Part shown: one piece after another, positions 43,823-55,507 of the stretch
Position numbering within the stretch: the stretch's first letter is position 1
How the letters are laid out: every line of letters begins with the position of its first letter
Origin: Dactylorhiza incarnata
Lineage: Eukaryota > Streptophyta > Magnoliopsida > Asparagales > Orchidaceae
Length of the DNA: 64,000 bases
Assembly (NCBI GenBank): GCA_033032865.1
Contig: JAWHQI010000258.1
Location: 868,001 to 932,000 of the forward strand
Direction of reading: 5' to 3'
Notes under the pieces: model-generated
Told to the model about the DNA's origin: nothing
Database searches by the model: none
What the model saw: only the letters and a program-made list of their open reading frames with translations
Program-made: the position numbers and the translations under genes

Positions 43823-46800
43823 TTAAGGCTCGGATTTTGGAGTGGGGAACATCCTCGCGAAGGCCCTTCGCTCTAGATCCCGCCGATCAGCAACCTGTGC
43901 AAAGTTTTAGCGGATTTAATTACGAACAGTACAGTATTAACGCTGTTCAACTGCTGGAAATGACATAAAGGACCTTTTTCTTCGCCCCAGCGAGCTCTTT
44001 TTTTATGCCACCTGAAAGAAAATTAAAGTAGAAATAAAATCTGCTGGTCATATGAAAGAAATAATATTTCCGTTTGACTGAATAAGTATTATCTATCTGA
44101 CCATCATTGGGCTCAAGTTCCAACGCCCTCTTGAAGCTTTCTAAGGCAGAATCAATGTCGTTCAATGCAATGTGAGCCTACACAGATCATAGATATCATA
44201 AAAAGATAAACATAAATGTATATCAATTCAGCTCCACGCCTCCACACCATTTGTATCAGAACAGTTTACAGATTAAGGATCCGTTTGTGAGTTTGGACAA
44301 AAACACCACCATCATAGAATGTATGTTTGGCGTGACAACGGTTACGACCGCCACAAGAAAAGAAAACTAGTTTTGAGCATAAAAGCGGATTTAATTCCTT
44401 AAGTGAGGTCGGGCGTTCACGAACGACGATTCATAGCCATCGCATCGCGTTCATGGCCGCCGCCACCGTGCCAAACGGAGCCTAAATCCAAAATTATAGG
44501 TATAATCATTTCTTTCCGGAAAAATACTAACATAATCTCTTTTATGTTTTGCTAACTCATATAATTGAAAATTTTGGGGGGAAAATAAAACAAATCGTTA
44601 TTTACATTTGAAGGATGATTGTTTAGGGTTTAACAAGGAGTTTTAAGACAAACACTCATTTAATAATTGGATGCCTTTTTCATATTTCTGTATTAATTTT
44701 AGGCAGTCGAAGGCCATACAAGAATGATTGATGATTACGGTAGATTAAAATAGGATTGTGAAATTGATCCAAAGACTGAATTTCTCTCAAACACTCGTTT
44801 AGAAGGTTGGGCATACAGATGGATTTTGCCAAAAAAATATAATATAAGATGGGTCGGTGACATCATATGGGTAAGTTATTTAGCTTGGTTTACCATTTAT
44901 TTTAGAGTAGTATTATGTGCAGCCCAAAAAGGGTTGTGCAGGCAGCAAAAAAAAACATTTTAATTTTTCTTTTTCTATTTCCTAATGAAAAAAACCGCGC
45001 AGACCATCGCTTCACTATTCGTCTGACTCCTCTTCGCCTGCGTCGAGCATTTAGCCACATTTCCCCACGCAAACGCCTCGTCGCCGGCGAAGCCCGACAT
45101 CCCCCATTGTTATGCCGAATATCTTCTATTCCGAGCTATTTTGCATCTCCCACGCGATTTTACACCGGCGAAGCCCTAGCCTCCCTTCCCCTCGTGCATC
45201 TTCGTTTTCTTTCCATGTGAAACAGTGCATTTTTCTGGAGTTCTTCATTGTTTTGATTTCTTGAAAGAGTTGTAGCTGCCTTTGTTGGCTTGACTCTGCG
45301 GTTTGCCTCTGTATATTGGTTTTTCTAGTAGGACTTATGGATTGCGTTCTTACGAATGGGTATCCATGGTTTAACCTTCCCAGATTGAGTGAAATCTGCT
45401 GTGTGACTTCAGCAAAACGTTGTATGCTTGGATGAAACTGGCCAGTGTCATCTCTTTATACGAATTAGTGGATACATATGTATGATGTAGCATTGATTTA
45501 GTTAGTCTTAAATAGGGAGTACTGTTGAACCCGTGAACTACAAGAAGTTTAAGGATGATGCAACATCTACAAGGCACAATCCTTCCCTATCTGAGGATGT
45601 CTTGATGGATGAACAAGTTTCCACAACTACAATACGATCCACACGGAAGGTGATATTGAAAGAGAGCTTATTGCTACGTAGTGTGCGTAAGAAAATATCT
45701 CCATGTGTTTCAGAATATGTTTTTGATGAGATTGATGTATTGCGAGATGGGTATTGTGGGTACATAGTTGTTAGTAATGCAATGTCATGGGTAATGACTG
45801 GTTAAAGGTACGTATTGAGTTATCTCTGGAACTACAAAACAAGGAAAGCTTATATGACAACATAATTGAGAAGGAAAGAAGATCAAAGTTACTTAGATCA
45901 CTTGATTGTACTGTTACTCCTGCTCCATTTGATAAGTGGATGTCAATGTCTGACATTGGATTGGTGGTGACATCTTGCTACAATATAATTTTTGTTCACT
46001 TGATTATACTGTTAATTGAGAAGGGAAGAAGATTAGAGTTACTTAGATCACTTGATTGTACTGTTACTCCTGCTCCATTTGATAAGTGGATGTCAATGTC
46101 TGATATTGGATTTGTGGTGACTTCTTGCTACAATATAATTTTTGTTCACTTGTCTAGAGATCAATCATTCACACTATTACCAATGAATTCAGCGCCTCTA
46201 GCTTCTCGCAAGATAGTATTACATCGGATTTATAAATGGGAACCATTTTGTTCAATTGCAAATGCGTGAAGATTTTTCGTTGCATCCAATAATAACACTT
46301 TGGAGAAGATATCGGGAAGAAAATGCATAGTAAGGGGAGAAAGTTAATTCAAATGAGGCGGATAATTTGAAAAAAAATGATTCTAAGGTACTATTTCCTT
46401 TCTCTTGCTAATATATATTCAAAAACTTCGAAAACTTTATTACATATCACTAACATGATTACAATTCAACATGCAGGATCAAATGTGTATCTCGTTCAAA
46501 TAAGCTTGATCTAGGGATATAAGTAATTACTTAATAGAAAGTTTAATCGTGTTTCTTGTCATCTCACAGCAATTTATATTTTGATGTAGGTTGCATGAAA
46601 CTCAACAATGGCGTTTTGGATATCGAAAAAGCTTCATTACTTTCTATGGAGGATTTTGTTGTATGAAACTTTAGGATTAATGTTGATACTTTGTATTACA
46701 CATTATGTTTTGAAATATGGGTGCACAGTTACTTTTTTTTAAATGGTATGCACCTAATAAGTTGGTTTGCACATAACCATGGTTTGCCCGTAGCCATAAT

Positions 46801-49800
46801 TGATTTGCACTTATAATCACTCTTATTTTATTTATGATGTAGTGGTCAATATGATTAGTCATGTGCTCACCTCATTTATGAAAACTCTATTTTATGATAG
46901 ATTGCATTTGTATAAACAAAGAGAGGATCTAGGACCCATATCCAAGGTTTTGGAAGAGGCATGGACAAAATAGTACAAAAGTACATACACAATGAGCCAT
47001 CAACATATGAGGATGCAAATAAAATAAATTTTTAATAAAATTTGCATACTTCTATCAAATACATAAAACTCAACGTCTCATATAAAACTTTTCAAGAACA
47101 ACACAGCTTATTTTACACATCACTTCAAATATTTTTATAGTTGGGCACAATTACAAGGGAAAATACATTCTACACGTTAATTGGTTATTATTTAAATTTA
47201 ATATCGAGTTTCAGCCTGGTTAAAAGTCCATGTCATGCCCATTGCCCAACTGTAATAATATTTATGCCTGATTTTGGGTAACTGCCTTTTTTTTATCAAA
47301 TAGAAGTCGGGCCTAGATACCCCATCTGACCAAGCTAGCCCATGGGGCCACTTTCCTATTGATCAATTCTACAATGAAACCATGCGGGCTCAGACCAACA
47401 TACATGACTGGGTAAACCAGGCTAATTCAGTAGATATTTAGCTCCATATCATCAAGGTAGTAGTTACCATAGATTATCATCTCCATAATTTTATGAATTA
47501 TTTTAAATGCTTAGGATATCTAGGTATTAATCATTTAAATCAAATAAATATGATAAGAATTTAGAGAGGAGAATGACATCATCCACCAGTTATCTACATT
47601 TGATAAGGTTATATGATACAAACTAGGAGAAGAACCCAGTAAAGGGAGGGCCGGCGGTGGTGAGGGAGGAGGAAGAAGAAAAGAGAACTTAGGGACCAGC
47701 CCTAAAACACATTCATCTAAGCATGAAAACCCTAATGAGACATACAACACCATTTATAACTGTGGGGTGCGGATATATAGAGTTCCGGTGTGCGCATAGC
47801 AAAAACAGAATAACATTCAAACGTAAATATTTAAATAAAGATGGTTCTCGCGGACTCTTCCAATCCAGGTGGGCTAGGGGCCGTCGCCTTACTCCGAGAG
47901 TAGACTCTCCCACGGTGTGTCGTCGGCATGCACGACCGTAACAATGTCGCCGCCTAGAAAACGTGCCTTGTCCTTAAGGCAGTAGTCGGCGAACGCGGTG
48001 AGAAGCTTCGGAAGGGCCGTCGGGTGAGAGGGAGGCATAGTGGACGTCCTCGAGAGGGGCCAAAGCCCCGCGGGGAAGGCGACGTCAATGATCCGCTGAA
48101 TCGGGTCGAGGTAGATCGGAGAGTGGAGTCACTGTTGAGGCGACAAGGTCGGCCCCGTGGAGGAACTGCATGGTCATAGTCGCCCAATTGACGCGTACAT
48201 CGCCAAGTGCGCGAAGTCAAGCCACCACCAAAATGGCGTCGATACCGCCAAGGCCTAACGCGTAGAATTCTGCAGTCACAGAACAGGGTCCCACGGAGAG
48301 AGTCACGGCATGGCAACGACCCGAAGTCGGTCGGCATCGTCCGTCGCCAAGGCGGACCAAAAATTCGGGGACGGAATCGAGGGAAGTCGGAGCTGCTGCA
48401 CCAAGCACTCGGAGATGAGGTTGTGGCTCGCGTCGCTGTCCACCATGATGATGATCGGGCGATCAGGAATCGTGCCTGAGAGCTTCATGGTCTGCGGCCC
48501 GGAGATCCCGCCCTCTGAAGCACAGGATAACTCGAGGCGGTGGAGTGTAGGCGTGGTGGGGTCGAAGGAGGTATCCTCCGTTGAACGCTCCAGGGCCTCC
48601 AAGTCAGCCAGGGTAACCTCAGGTTAGACGTTGCTGATGATGGTGTGGAACTCCATCACGGAGCACTCATGGTTGGGAGAGTAGGGCTGGTGGCACCAAA
48701 AACATAGGCCCTTGCTGCGAAGCTCATTGTAATCATTGCTCGAGAGGCGTTGAAGGGGCCGGTGGACGGCCCGGCCAGTTTCCCCTGGCGGCGGGCGCGA
48801 CGGGGTAGCTGTGGCGGGTGATCTCCAAGGTTGCTGAGGCTAGTGGTGACCGGCCGCAGGAGGAGCAGGTGGCCGAGGAGAGAGGTCAGCCTCCACCAAA
48901 CGCGCCATGTCAAGGGCGTTGGAGACCGTCTGGGGGGGGTACGTGCGGAGACGAGAATGGATATGTGGCATCATGCCCTGCATAAAGAAGACAAGGTAAT
49001 GATCGGGAAGCAAGTCGGGGACATGGGTGACCAAGGAGACAAACTTTAAAATATAGTTGTCAAGGCCGGTCGTCTGGTGGACGCTGCAAAGACGCTCGAT
49101 AGCGGAGGAGCCGGAATAGCGGGTGTCATACCGCCGAATCATCTCCTGTTTGAGGTCGAGCCAGGAGAGGGACCCAGTGGATTGCGGAGCCGTCGAGACC
49201 AACAAGAACTGCGGACACCTTGTCCTATTCCGGCGTGAAGTGGAGATCGAAGTACTGCCCCGCCTTAGAGATCCAACCCATCGGGTCGACGCTGATGAAG
49301 AACGGAATGTCGAGGGAGGGAGCGGGGCGGCCCGGAGTCGAGAGGGGTTGTGGCTCGAGTGGAGGTCGCGGTGGTATGGCGCTGAGGAGGGAGCCCCTGT
49401 CCACGGGCGAACCAGAGCCGGAGGCGGTGGTCAACGCCTGGAGGGAGTCTATCTTGGAATGGAGGGCGAGGAGTGAGGCATGCATGGAGGCAATGAGTTG
49501 ATATTGAGCTTCGACGCGACGGCTAAGGGCGTCGGAGGTGATATCCGGAGCGGGGTCACTGAAGGAGCGAGTGATGGGCGCCATGGGTGTTGGATTCGTC
49601 ATACGGCGGCCGAAAATGGATGGATCTGGTTGGAGTGAGCTGATGCATAGGGCCCGCGGCCTTCCTGCGGTAGACCGGGGCCTGGCGTGGCCGACGCGGT
49701 TGCTTGGAGCGACGGAGCAGGGGTTGGACACGGCGGACTACGGGTCCGAAGGCACCGACAACGAGCTTTGCGGGCGTTCAGCGTTGGAGGCACGGGCTGA

Positions 49801-50809
49801 TGGGACGCGTGCGAAGCGATGCATGTAGAAGTCACCGGGGGGCGCTGGCGTACACGATGCAGGAGGTAATCGCGCGGCACGGTGCGAGACACAGGGGCAT
49901 TGGACGAGCGATGCGGGAGGAAACACACGCGGATGGAAATCGCAGACAGGAACGGAGGTCGGCGCGGGATGTTAGGCAGGATCCGGATTCGACACATGTC
50001 CAGGATGTCTAGGCGAGCGGTTGCAACGGGAGCAGGAGAAATCGAAAATCACGGACGACGCACGAGGGCGTGCACCGGCAGCTGGACGGCAGACGATGAG
50101 GCAGGTCGGACCAAATTGATACAAACTAGGAGAAGAACCCGACAAAGGGAGGGCCGACGGTGGTGAGGGAGGAGGAAGAGGAAAAGAGGAAAACTTAGGG
50201 AGCAGTCCTAAAACACATTCATCCAAGCATGAAACTCTAATGAGACATACAACACCTTTTATAACAGTGGGGTGTGGATAGCTAGAGTGGCGGTTTGCGT
50301 ATAGCAAAAATAGAAATAACATTCAAATGTAAATATTTAAACGAAGATGGTTCCCGCGGACTCTTCCAATCTATGTGGGCTAGGGGTCGTCGCCTTCCTC
50401 CGAGAGTATACTCCCCCAGTGTGTCGTCTGCATGTGCGACCGTAACATTATATCTATACATATATAAAGGAAACATGAGATTTCAACAGTGCATGTCCGT
50501 CATTCACCCGTGTTTTTGGTTTTCGTTCTGTACTTATATACAGATATAAATTATTATATATTAAATTTTAAAGTTTTATAATAAAATATTATATTAATGT
50601 AATTTTATTTATTATGAGTGTCAATGCAGGGGAACGGCGGCCGTGACAGTGTCACGACGCGCATGTCCGTCATTCACCCGTTTTTTTTGTTTTCGTTCTT
50701 TACTTATATATAGATATAAATTAAAATATATTAAATTTTAAAGTTCTATAATAAAATATTATATTAATGTAATTTTATTTATTATGAGTGTCAGTGCACG
50801 TGGGGAGAG

Positions 50810-50850
<41 letters not shown>

Positions 50851-51439
50851 CGGTCGTGACAGTGTCACGATGCGGCAACACTTCCGCCGCTAGCAGTCCC
50901 CATAGGGCAGTCATGTCGGGGGCCCCCGTCCCCATAGGACGCCTTAAGTGGGGCTTCTAGGTAGAATCCTCCTTGGATGGTTGTGTCAAATTATTTCCTT
51001 AGATATGCATAAATAATAGAAACCAACTATTCCAAAATGAACTATTCTAGTGATGGAGAGGCACTACTCCAAAATGAACTATTCTAGTGATGGAGAGGCA
51101 CGGCACAACGAGCAAAAAATAAACTAGTACAAGAACTCGATATTCTCTGTTAAAACTCTTCAATCTCTCTTTTATGTCTTCTTTGTTTTATCTTTTGCAA
51201 GATCTTATCCTTCTTCAGTTTTCAAGTTCAACGAACAGCTATATATCAGTAGTTCACAGAATAAGAAATGCTAGGCAAAAGGAACGCTACTGAACATCCA
51301 GTCATGTCCCTGATAATCATTTGACAACACTAACCTGACCTTGACGAAAATATGCCTTGGCATTGTCTTCTCTTTCACGTATGGCAAATTCTGCATCTAG
51401 CAAAGCGCCCTTCAAATCTCCCAACTTGGCCTTGCAGGC
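43823..51439 (-). CDS. CYP40: Cyclophilin 40 (SQUINT-type), last four exons
   Basis: Minus-strand exons 51439-51335, 44177-44102, 44011-43974 and 43894-43823 splice in phase with GT-AG borders and encode the last 96 residues. They read ACKAKLGDLKGALLDAEFA, AYFRQGQ, AHIALNDIDSALESFKRALEL, EPNDGGIKKELAGAKKK, then VADRRDLERRAFARMFP. This is the C-terminal TPR part of plant cyclophilin 40, the Hsp90-binding peptidyl-prolyl isomerase that in Arabidopsis (SQUINT) promotes AGO1/miRNA function and the juvenile-adult transition. The isomerase domain and first TPRs should lie at higher coordinates; I could not find them before 64000, so they are probably outside the window. The first intron seen is 7.2 kb and holds a MITE, an OTU fragment and a gag-only LTR element. 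Confidence 0.88.
44277..44482. mobile_element. Tourist-like MITE in CYP40 intron
   Basis: 206 bp, flanked by TAA (44274-44276, 44483-44485), ends GGATCCGTTTG and CAAACGGAGCC. It is the monomer of the inverted dimer at 42597-42980. Confidence 0.82.
45533..46270 (+). pseudogene. OTU-like domain fragment of a MULE-type element
   Basis: The reading NYKKFKDDATSTRHNPSL leads, through a frameshift near 45785, into MGNDWLKVRIELSLEL, LLRSLDCTVTPAPFDKWMSM, DIGLVVTSCYNIIFVHLS and FTLLPMNSAP. This resembles the OTU-like cysteine protease region found beside Mutator-like transposases in plants; the catalytic loop reads DGYCGY instead of DGNCGF. A 150-bp in-frame tandem duplication (45864-46013 and 46014-46163) repeats the LLRSLDCTVTPAP block. 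The upstream 44910-45230 may be its leader. The sequence is degenerate and the element boundaries are not visible. Confidence 0.6.
47614..47943 (-). repeat. 3' LTR of the gag-only element
   Basis: 330 bp; pairs with 50117-50447 with scattered differences (roughly one in ten bases by eye). Confidence 0.85.
48303..49731 (-). pseudogene. gag and protease of the TR-GAG-like element
   Basis: Gag begins near 49605 (MTNPTPMAPITRSFSD), passes SRRVEAQYQLIASMHASLLAL and GWISKAGQYFDLH, then in another frame SWLDLKQEMIRRYDTRYSG and YPPQTVSNALDMARLVEADL. A degenerate zinc knuckle and the protease motif VDSDASHNLI follow. Frame changes near 49225, 48840 and 48610 make it inactive. Confidence 0.75.
50117..50447 (-). 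repeat. 5' LTR of the gag-only element
   Basis: 331 bp, TGTTACGGTCG...TTTGTATCA on the minus strand. The following ATTTGGTCCGACC is the likely but unassigned primer site. Confidence 0.8.
50491..50874 (+). repeat. Tandem duplication (170 bp) with a 38-G tract
   Basis: Copies start at 50491 and 50661 with GCATGTCCGTCATTCACCCG. Both end with GTGACAGTGTCACGA. In copy 2 the short G-rich stretch of copy 1 (GGGGAACGGCGG) is replaced by an uninterrupted run of 38 G (50813-50850). Confidence 0.85.
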
Positions 51440-52009
51440 CTACAATTACACCAAAACAAAATGCCAAATATAGTGACAGAAGCATGTTACAGCTGGATAT
51501 ACAGATTATACATAATTATTTGTATATAGCATAGAAGTTAGTATTTAGTCCCACATCTAACAGGAAGAGATATGAACCTCTCCATCCTCGCTAGATACTG
51601 TAATACTCATACTTAGTAAGTGAATAGAGAAATATTTAGTTACCCAACACAAAAGAAAACTTATTATGCCAAAGTTTGTATGCGCCAAAATATAAAATTC
51701 TGTAAGCAAATGAAAGATCGGCATACAAACAACCACAGACTGAAGAATGTTGAAAAACAGAAGGCAGCAAGGAAAATATTTCAGTTGGAAAAAAGTTCAA
51801 TAAGAACGGAAATGCAAACAATATCAGAAGCAACCAGAGATTGAAGGGTTTTTTATGACAGGAAATAATGATTAGTATGTAAATGACTAAGAAATAAAGA
51901 AGAACAATCAAGCAACAGCTAGAAAGCTCTGTGAGGGAATGCACATGAAAATCTTAGATTCTAGGCATACTGGCAATAAATGCAGCTGTACTGGAAAGGG
52001 AGCTGTCAA

Positions 52010-52620
52010 AGTATCCCCAAGCTCTACGCTCAGCTGCAAACTGCTAGAAGACGAAGGAAACTGGGATGGCAAGTGACCAGATACTAGTCACGAACGGATG
52101 GAAAGAAGAGCAGAGAGGGAGAGGGGAGGATTGCCGCGAACGGCGACACCCGGCTTCCCGCAACTGCAAACTTTAGTTGTGGGTGATTTTATTACTTGTT
52201 CAATGTGTTGTTGTTGCAAGGTGCGTTCTAGTGGTCAACAAAAGCTGCAATTGCGGGAGAGAGACCGGAATTGAATTCGCACCAACAAGATGGTTTTGAC
52301 TCATTCTGAAGGTCCCTTTATGGGTATTTTACCCCCTATTTATACTAACGGGGACTTGCCCGAACAGGCAGACTCTAAATTACAGGGTGCCCCGGGTACA
52401 AGAGAACCGGGTATGGATGAGAGGTTACATTGCTACTAGAAAGTTGGAAAACAGGTCGCGCGGTTTCAGAAAGTGTAACTGCTCGAACTCCAAAAGGATG
52501 GCTGGCTGGAAAACTGCTCGAGCGGTTACAGGTTTAGTAACCGCCTGAACTGCTTGAGGGAAACTTTGCTTTTGCTGAAGTTGCAGGATTCCAGGTTAGC
52601 ATGAGCCTTTCAAAATTTGT
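52010..52620 (-). repeat. LTR-like block with minus-strand TATA box
   Basis: The minus strand has TATAAATAGGGGG near 52346, and the block has the CTCGAGCGGTT/AACCGC-rich look of the solo LTR at 2821-3995. A GGTATCAGGAATTG primer-like motif is seen on the minus strand near 52655. Ends and target duplication could not be fixed. Confidence 0.35.
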
Positions 52621-52822
52621 GTTGGAGGATATTCAATTCCTGATACCAATATCGTCTAATGTTTATGTAACTCAATTACTCGTTCAATGATTTATTTCCT
52701 TTCACATGGCATTGAACTCAGCTGCACTAGCAGTCAAATTGATCCTTATCTTTGCTCTCAAGACAAGTCCTCTAGCATCATTCTCATCGAAATTATCTCT
52801 TTTGACTCTCGGTGGACATTGT

Positions 52823-53148
52823 GCTTCACCAATGTTCTGGATGCTGAATGAAGGAAGCATGGGTATGTGCACATAAATCAAAATGGATTCTTGGGTCTGC
52901 CCTCTCTGATGTCTTTGGCTTTGATTTGAGGGCATGATTCCGCAGCAAACGCAACTGTATAGGGGGCCACTATTTCAGTGGTACTCTGTGAGCAGCCACT
53001 TTGTGCATTTATTGTCAAAGGTTAGGTCTTTCTCCTCTAAGAGAAGCCACTTTGTGCATAGTGCCAAAGGTTAGGTCTGTTTCCAATCTTCCCCCGCCCA
53101 TACCCCCAATGATTGGGGACTATATGGGTTCTGTTGTTGTTGTTGTTG
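52823..53148 (+). mobile_element. Retroposon-like insert with (GTT)n tail
   Basis: It ends with ATTGGGGACTATATGGG then (GTT)6, typical of plant SINE/RTE-type tails. It is bounded by a 21-bp near-perfect direct repeat (TTGACTCTCGGT, then GACATTGT; 52802-52822 and 53149-53169). Two GCCACTTTGTGCAT...CAAAGGTTAGGTCT units (52994 and 53046) form an internal tandem repeat. On the minus strand 52935-52702 an open frame (FDENDARGLVLRAKI) overlaps the left end; I do not recognise it. Confidence 0.5.
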
Positions 53149-53169
53149 TTGACTCTCGGTTGACATTGT

Positions 53170-54128
53170 CCCCGCCAAACCAGTACATACAACATGCTCT
53201 CTTCTTTCATCAAGCCATCCCTGCATCACGCTCTCTTCTTTCGTCGAGCAAGTATTTCTAAAGATGGAGAAGGTTTGACCAATCCTTTTAAAAAGCTTCA
53301 TATTAAGGAGCTGACGACATTCCCACCATTTATTTCCATCAAACAATTTCCAAGTCCATGTGAAGGAGTTTACAGCATGTCGTTGCTTTCAATATCCTCG
53401 AGCCAGTGGTGGGTTATATGTTCATCCCAATAGACTGGTTCTTCATCACAAAACAAAGTCACAGGATCTTCATCCTCGGTCGCAGGTTCCTCATTCTCTT
53501 AACCATAGGTTCTTCATTCTTGGTCACAGGACATTCCTGTATGCAACCTCCTCTAATCTCCTCTTCAAAGCTCCAAGCAGTTTAGGGCAAGGGCCTCTTC
53601 CTCTGTTGAGATCATAGTTATGCACATGCCTCCGGACGCATCTCTGTTGATATCCTCTCATTCTACAATTACAATTGCTGGCCTCATCTTCTAATCCCTA
53701 GGGTCTACTATCTTGAATTTTTCAATCACTCTAAACTGCTCGTCTTGAGATTTACACCGCAAGGAACTTACGGAAAATCAAAAGCAGCTCTGATCTCTCT
53801 TAGCATCTCGGTAATTCTCGGACTTCTCCCTCCAGCAATTATCTCCACTGCTCATCATCATGCATTGTGCTCCTGATAGTAGTAGTACAACCCTTTTTGA
53901 AAGAGTATAAATTTGGGACAATGCTAAATTTTATACAATCTGTTGATTTATCGCTCATGTCAATAGGACTTGTTGGACTCATCTTGGTCATCTTGTTATT
54001 CATCAAACTTCTTTGTTGAGTAATCTCCCTCTTTTGCATTTGTATCAACGTGTATGGTACTACATTGTCTTAGGTTACCCCATTTGTTGACGAGTACATG
54101 GCATTGATGAATCTATTATTAAGGCTTA
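53170..54128. other. Unassigned, possibly copia-derived
   Basis: No intact frame is seen. 53400-53540 is rich in GGTTCTTCAT/TCACAGG repeats and 53960-54110 gives weak copia integrase-like readings. I cannot assign it. Confidence 0.25.
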
Positions 54129-55507
54129 TGGTCCGTTCGGCGCACAGGAATTGACTTTCTGGATTTAGATTTGGGTTCCAGAAAGTCAATTCTCCTATTC
54201 GGCGCGCTAAATTTCAGTAAATATTGGCTTTGAAACCAAACCCATGGGTATTGGCGTAAACCTAATATCTAAATCCCCCAAAACTCACCTGCTCACGCCG
54301 GTTTGGTTTGATATTGCTCCAGACGGTCTCGCCCCGGACAGATTCCACGTCGACGATACCTTCCGCGACTGCCGCTCCCGATTTTACTCCACTCGGCCTC
54401 CATCTCCAGTTTGGTTTCGGATTCCTCTTCCTCTTCTTCTTCTTCCTCTCCCTCTCCTTCTTATTTTTTTTCATATCTAGTTGTTTCCAGACGGCCTCCA
54501 TTTTTCTTCCAGATCTTCCTCCAGCACCGATCTAGCCGCTCCGAAGACTCGATTTCTTCTTCCTCAGGTAACCTTCCACTTCCTCTTTTCCAGATTTCAG
54601 TTCCTTGATCTCGAAATGCTGTTGAATAGGCTTTATGGAATGTCGATTGATTTCCTAGATCTGAACATATTCAATCAATTTCATTACTGCAATTTGTTTT
54701 TTATTTTAGATTTTGGAATGCCATCATCACACAGATTTGATTTCGGAATGCTGATTTCCTTGTTTTAATATGTTTTGTTGCTGCCACCATTACCCCCAAA
54801 AAAATGTTTTCTCTATAAAAAATGGCATTCCTGGTTTAGCCTTATTTTTCCGGTTTAGTGCTATCATCATTTTCACTTGTAGCATAATTGGCTCTTAGTA
54901 CCTCTACAACCATTAAAGTGAAAAACCAAAAAAATTGACGTCTTCTTAATGTGACATTTATGAAGTTCTCATGTGAAAAGGAAAGAATGTTTTGAAGGTC
55001 TTGGTAAATCCATTTGAATTCATTGTTATACATTGTATTATATCAGTATAACTTTTGAAACCATAGTCATTCATTTTATGCGTATCAAGCATGACATTCA
55101 TGAGGCTACCTCATAACTTGAAGGGCACATGGCTGTGAATGCAGTTTGATCGCTAATTTGGTGTTTTTATTTATGAACAATGTAGTTTGATCTAGAGATC
55201 ATTTGCTATTTTTGTATTTTATTTATGGACAATGTTTATGAATTAGAACATATTTATGTTAATTAACATCAGTTATTATTGGTATTTTGATTAAATTATT
55301 CAATTTTAAGAATTACGAATTTTTAAAATTTCAATTTTAAAAAGTCAATTTCATCGTGCAGCCGAACAGCTTTTATGTATCAATTCCAATTCTGTTCACT
55401 GAATTCCATCCTGCAATCGAATAACAGAATTGGTTTTCTGCTCGAAGTCAATTCCTGCATATGTTGGTTTTCTGACCAAAGTCAATTCTTGAGCGCCGAA
55501 CGGACCC
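54129..55507. mobile_element. PIF/Harbinger-type deletion derivative
   Basis: 1,379 bp flanked by TTA (54126-54128, 55508-55510). Ends are inverted repeats of about 30 bp: GGTCCGTTCGGCGC, then CA, then GAATTGACTTT at both ends. Inside, 54250-54600 is a leader-like stretch (CT-rich, followed by CTCAG|GTAACC, a good splice donor), and the rest is AT-rich. No DDE transposase remains. It looks like an internally deleted Harbinger element that kept its 5' leader. Confidence 0.8.

Larger units (their letters stand above)
47614..50447 (-). mobile_element. Gag-carrying LTR retrotransposon without RT (TR-GAG-like)
   Basis: 2,834 bp with a perfect 5-bp target duplication TTATA (47609-47613, 50448-50452). 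LTRs are 50117-50447 and 47614-47943 (TGTTACGGTCG...GTATCA on the minus strand). Internally there is gag (49731-48840), a Cys/His knuckle region (about 48700) and a protease-like motif (IIMVDSDASHNLIS at about 48460). The RT, RNase H and integrase are absent. The text then runs KDKARFLGGGN-like into the 3' LTR, as at the end of many gypsy Pol proteins. Gag frames have several breaks. It fits the plant TR-GAG class of non-autonomous gypsy derivatives. Confidence 0.87.

Noticed and set aside
51620..51944. Frames next to the CYP40 exon as upstream CYP40 coding sequence
   Set aside because: Translation on the minus strand is hydrophobic, AT-rich and unlike the TPR or cyclophilin domain, and there is no splice site in phase.
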